Made by a program: the position numbers and the translations under genes
The notes under the pieces: generated by a model
What the model was told of the DNA's origin: nothing
Databases searched by the model: none
Seen by the model: only the letters and a program-made list of their open reading frames with translations
Part shown: piece by piece, positions 62,583 through 64,000 of the stretch
Position numbering within the stretch: the stretch's first letter is position 1
Layout: each line of letters starts with the position of its first letter
Assembly: GCA_041695085.1 (NCBI GenBank)
Contig: JBGFRO010000030.1
Location: 62,001-126,000 of the forward strand
Direction of reading: 5' to 3'
DNA from: DYFT01 sp041695085
GTDB lineage: Bacteria > Bacteroidota > Ignavibacteria > UBA10030
Length of the DNA stretch: 64,000 nucleotides

Positions 62583-63689
62583 ATGTACAAACAAAATTAC
62601 ATACGTCGTAGCAATCATCATTTCCCGATCAAGATTGTTTGCCTCAGTACGGCACTCATCCTCAGTGCCCTGGTTTTCATGGAGTCTGCACCGGTCGATG
62701 GAGATCGACTCGCCAGAGCCGACCGCCAGGACGTTCTGATCTTCAAAGAGGCTGTACCAGCGTATCGAGAGACAATCTACATGTCCATTCTCAGCTCGCG
62801 CAAACACCGGCTTGGAGCACTGGACAACCCGACGGTCGGACTCTTCATCAGCACGGATGGCGGGGCAACGTGGCACCATAGGGGATGGACTGGCTACATC
62901 CGCACATTTTATACAGAAGCGGGTCCGGATGGGACGATCTGGTCGGCGTGCGGAAACGGTATCTTGCGATCAACCGACAACGGATCAACATGGCGCATTA
63001 CAACGGGTTGGGAGATTACCGAGGTTCTGAAAGTGAAGGTCGATCCCACTCAACCGGCCATCGTCTTCGGCGCCACCGCGTATGGCATCGTTCGCTCGAC
63101 GGACAAAGGAACGACATGGCAATCAAAAAACAGCGGCCTTCAAAGCACCTTTACGGCCGATGTCCTGATCGACGCAGCGCATTCTACGCGAGTTTTTGCA
63201 GCTACAGAAGAAGGGGTCTATGTCAGCACCAATCGGGGAGATCAATGGCGACTTGCCGGATTGAAAGGGAGTGGAATTCGCGTTCTCGCTCAAGACCGGT
63301 TAAATTCCAGACTTCTTTATGCGGGAACGGAGGAGGATGGTGTGTACATATCAGTCAACGGAGGCGCAACGTGGAATTCATCTGTGGACGGACTCCACCA
63401 TAGGACGGTGTACGCCATTGCACCGGATCCAACTAGTTCCAGGACAATTTACATCGGCACCCACGGAGGAGGTGTGTACAAGTCAACCGATGGAGGAACA
63501 ACGTGGCAGCAAAGCTCAAAGGGTCTCATCAACCTCGATGTTCATTCGTTGGGAGTTCTTCCCTCAAATCCTTCTCTCGTCTTCGCCGGCACGTTGAACG
63601 GCGGCCTTTTCCGGAGTACGGATGGGGGATTGACCTGGCAGTTCAACAGTCAAGAAGAAGCACAAGTGTGGGGGATTTCGATACGATGA
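62583..63689 (+). CDS. Exported BNR-repeat beta-propeller protein
   Basis: 368 residues. Membrane-spanning start (IKIVCLSTALILSALVFM) for export. Five to seven blades follow the form GLFISTDGGATWHHR, GILRSTDNGSTWRIT, GIVRSTDKGTTWQSK, GVYVSTNRGDQWRLA, GVYISVNGGATWNSS, GVYKSTDGGTTWQQS and GLFRSTDGGLTWQFN, ending with the stop. YCF48/sialidase-like propeller with S/T-x-D-x-G-x-T-W units. No catalytic set seen, so a binding or scaffolding role on the surface is likely. Its stop overlaps the next gene by ATGA. It is 138 bases after the amidohydrolase gene. Confidence 0.85.
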   Translation: MYKQNYIRRSNHHFPIKIVCLSTALILSALVFMESAPVDGDRLARADRQDVLIFKEAVPAYRETIYMSILSSRKHRLGALDNPTVGLFISTDGGATWHHRGWTGYIRTFYTEAGPDGTIWSACGNGILRSTDNGSTWRITTGWEITEVLKVKVDPTQPAIVFGATAYGIVRSTDKGTTWQSKNSGLQSTFTADVLIDAAHSTRVFAATEEGVYVSTNRGDQWRLAGLKGSGIRVLAQDRLNSRLLYAGTEEDGVYISVNGGATWNSSVDGLHHRTVYAIAPDPTSSRTIYIGTHGGGVYKSTDGGTTWQQSSKGLINLDVHSLGVLPSNPSLVFAGTLNGGLFRSTDGGLTWQFNSQEEAQVWGISIR

Positions 63690-64000
63690 GAACGCTCTTG
63701 GTTGCTGTTGCGTTCGTTGTAGGCGTGACGGAGGTGTTACCGGCTCAACGGTCATTTGCAGAGCGGCGGGCGGAAGTCCTTCGTGTGGCGAGTGGTGAGC
63801 GGGATCGCGGTTTCGCGACAATCACTGCAAAGCTCTTAACGGGTCAGGACCTTCCCTTCGCGTTCGCGATGCTTGATTCGTTGACGTACGATCAATCGAT
63901 CGGCGGCATGTTTTACGCCTATACTCTCATCGGATGTTACCTGCTTGGCGAGCGGGTTCTTCCCGACACACTCAAGCGCAAGATGCGGGAAGCGTACCGT
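63686..64000 (+). CDS. Exported protein, N-terminal part (runs off window)
   Basis: Partial: 105 codons to the right edge with no stop. Starts at the ATG overlapping the previous TGA. A signal peptide (MRTLLVAVAFVVGVTEVLPA, then Q) is followed by RRAEVLRVASGERDRGFATI and MLDSLTYDQSIGGMFYAYTL, helical and Arg-rich at the start. The layout resembles the N-terminus of secreted alpha/alpha-fold enzymes such as glycosidases or lyases, but too little is present to name it. Confidence 0.7.
   Translation, partial: MRTLLVAVAFVVGVTEVLPAQRSFAERRAEVLRVASGERDRGFATITAKLLTGQDLPFAFAMLDSLTYDQSIGGMFYAYTLIGCYLLGERVLPDTLKRKMREAYR

Noticed and set aside
1..64000. tRNA, rRNA, CRISPR array, integrase, transposase or toxin-antitoxin genes
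   Set aside because: I looked along both strands and saw no cloverleaf, regularly spaced repeats or recognisable proteins of these kinds.

Overview
The window looks like a chromosomal segment from a free-living Gram-negative bacterium of the Bacteroidota/FCB group, most like Ignavibacteria or a related candidate lineage. This is inferred from a relic of a type IX secretion (T9SS) sorting tail with the motif NYPNPFNPSTTISFELPK (about 1.4 kb), a PorV/PorQ-family outer-membrane protein beside a TonB receptor and a large exported protein, a tricorn-type protease, and many exported beta-propeller proteins. The promoters I can see are plain sigma70 type (TTGACA/TATACT, 17-base spacer), not the divergent Bacteroides type. 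GC content is moderate and no composition break was obvious by eye. I found no tRNA, rRNA, CRISPR array, integrase or transposase.

Region 1 (1-13.1 kb, all minus strand) is housekeeping. In transcription order it holds an S66 LD-carboxypeptidase, purN, purH, mreB, mreC, fused thrA (aspartokinase/homoserine dehydrogenase), thrB, thrC, a beta-propeller lipoprotein and a broken T9SS-tail gene ending at a clear terminator. The 5' half of a tricorn protease gene then runs off the left edge. mreC is followed directly by thrA, so mreD, the PBP2 gene and rodA are not in their usual place.

Region 2 (13.1-29.6 kb) is envelope and secretion. A 350-base block with nested inverted repeats precedes a 1082-residue exported BNR/sortilin-like propeller. 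Next come an S41 C-terminal protease, a divergent 5'-nucleotidase-like protein with a C-terminal beta-barrel-like part, and an apparent operon of TonB-dependent receptor, large exported protein and PorV-like protein. Two short degraded gene remnants lie in the gaps: a TPR protein and a TolB/PD40 propeller.

Region 3 (29.6-64 kb, all plus strand, tightly packed with many ATGA-type overlaps) is a very large catabolic island. It encodes a short MetE-like protein, two possible glycoside hydrolases, a PhyH dioxygenase, two aminotransferases, a sugar-isomerase-like TIM barrel paired with a xylulokinase, and an orphan sugar ABC ATPase preceded by the tail of a lost binding protein. It continues with two tandem Na+/solute symporters, two SDRs, a metallo-beta-lactamase-fold protein without its metal motif, an uncharacterised Cys-rich protein, an acetoacetate-decarboxylase-family enzyme, a 2-hydroxyacid dehydrogenase and a LarA-type racemase. 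After an IclR regulator with its own promoter come another TIM-barrel epimerase, a truncated Tat-exported protein, an Old Yellow Enzyme relative, a DUF4432 mutarotase-like protein, a Gfo/Idh/MocA oxidoreductase, a heparinase II/III-like lyase, a glutamate-1-semialdehyde-aminomutase-like enzyme, a fused double amidohydrolase whose first half lacks metal ligands, and another BNR propeller.

Taken together, region 3 reads as uptake and stepwise oxidation, racemisation and decarboxylation of an unusual sugar or sugar acid. The substrate cannot be named from sequence, and this island is the best candidate here for an undescribed pathway.
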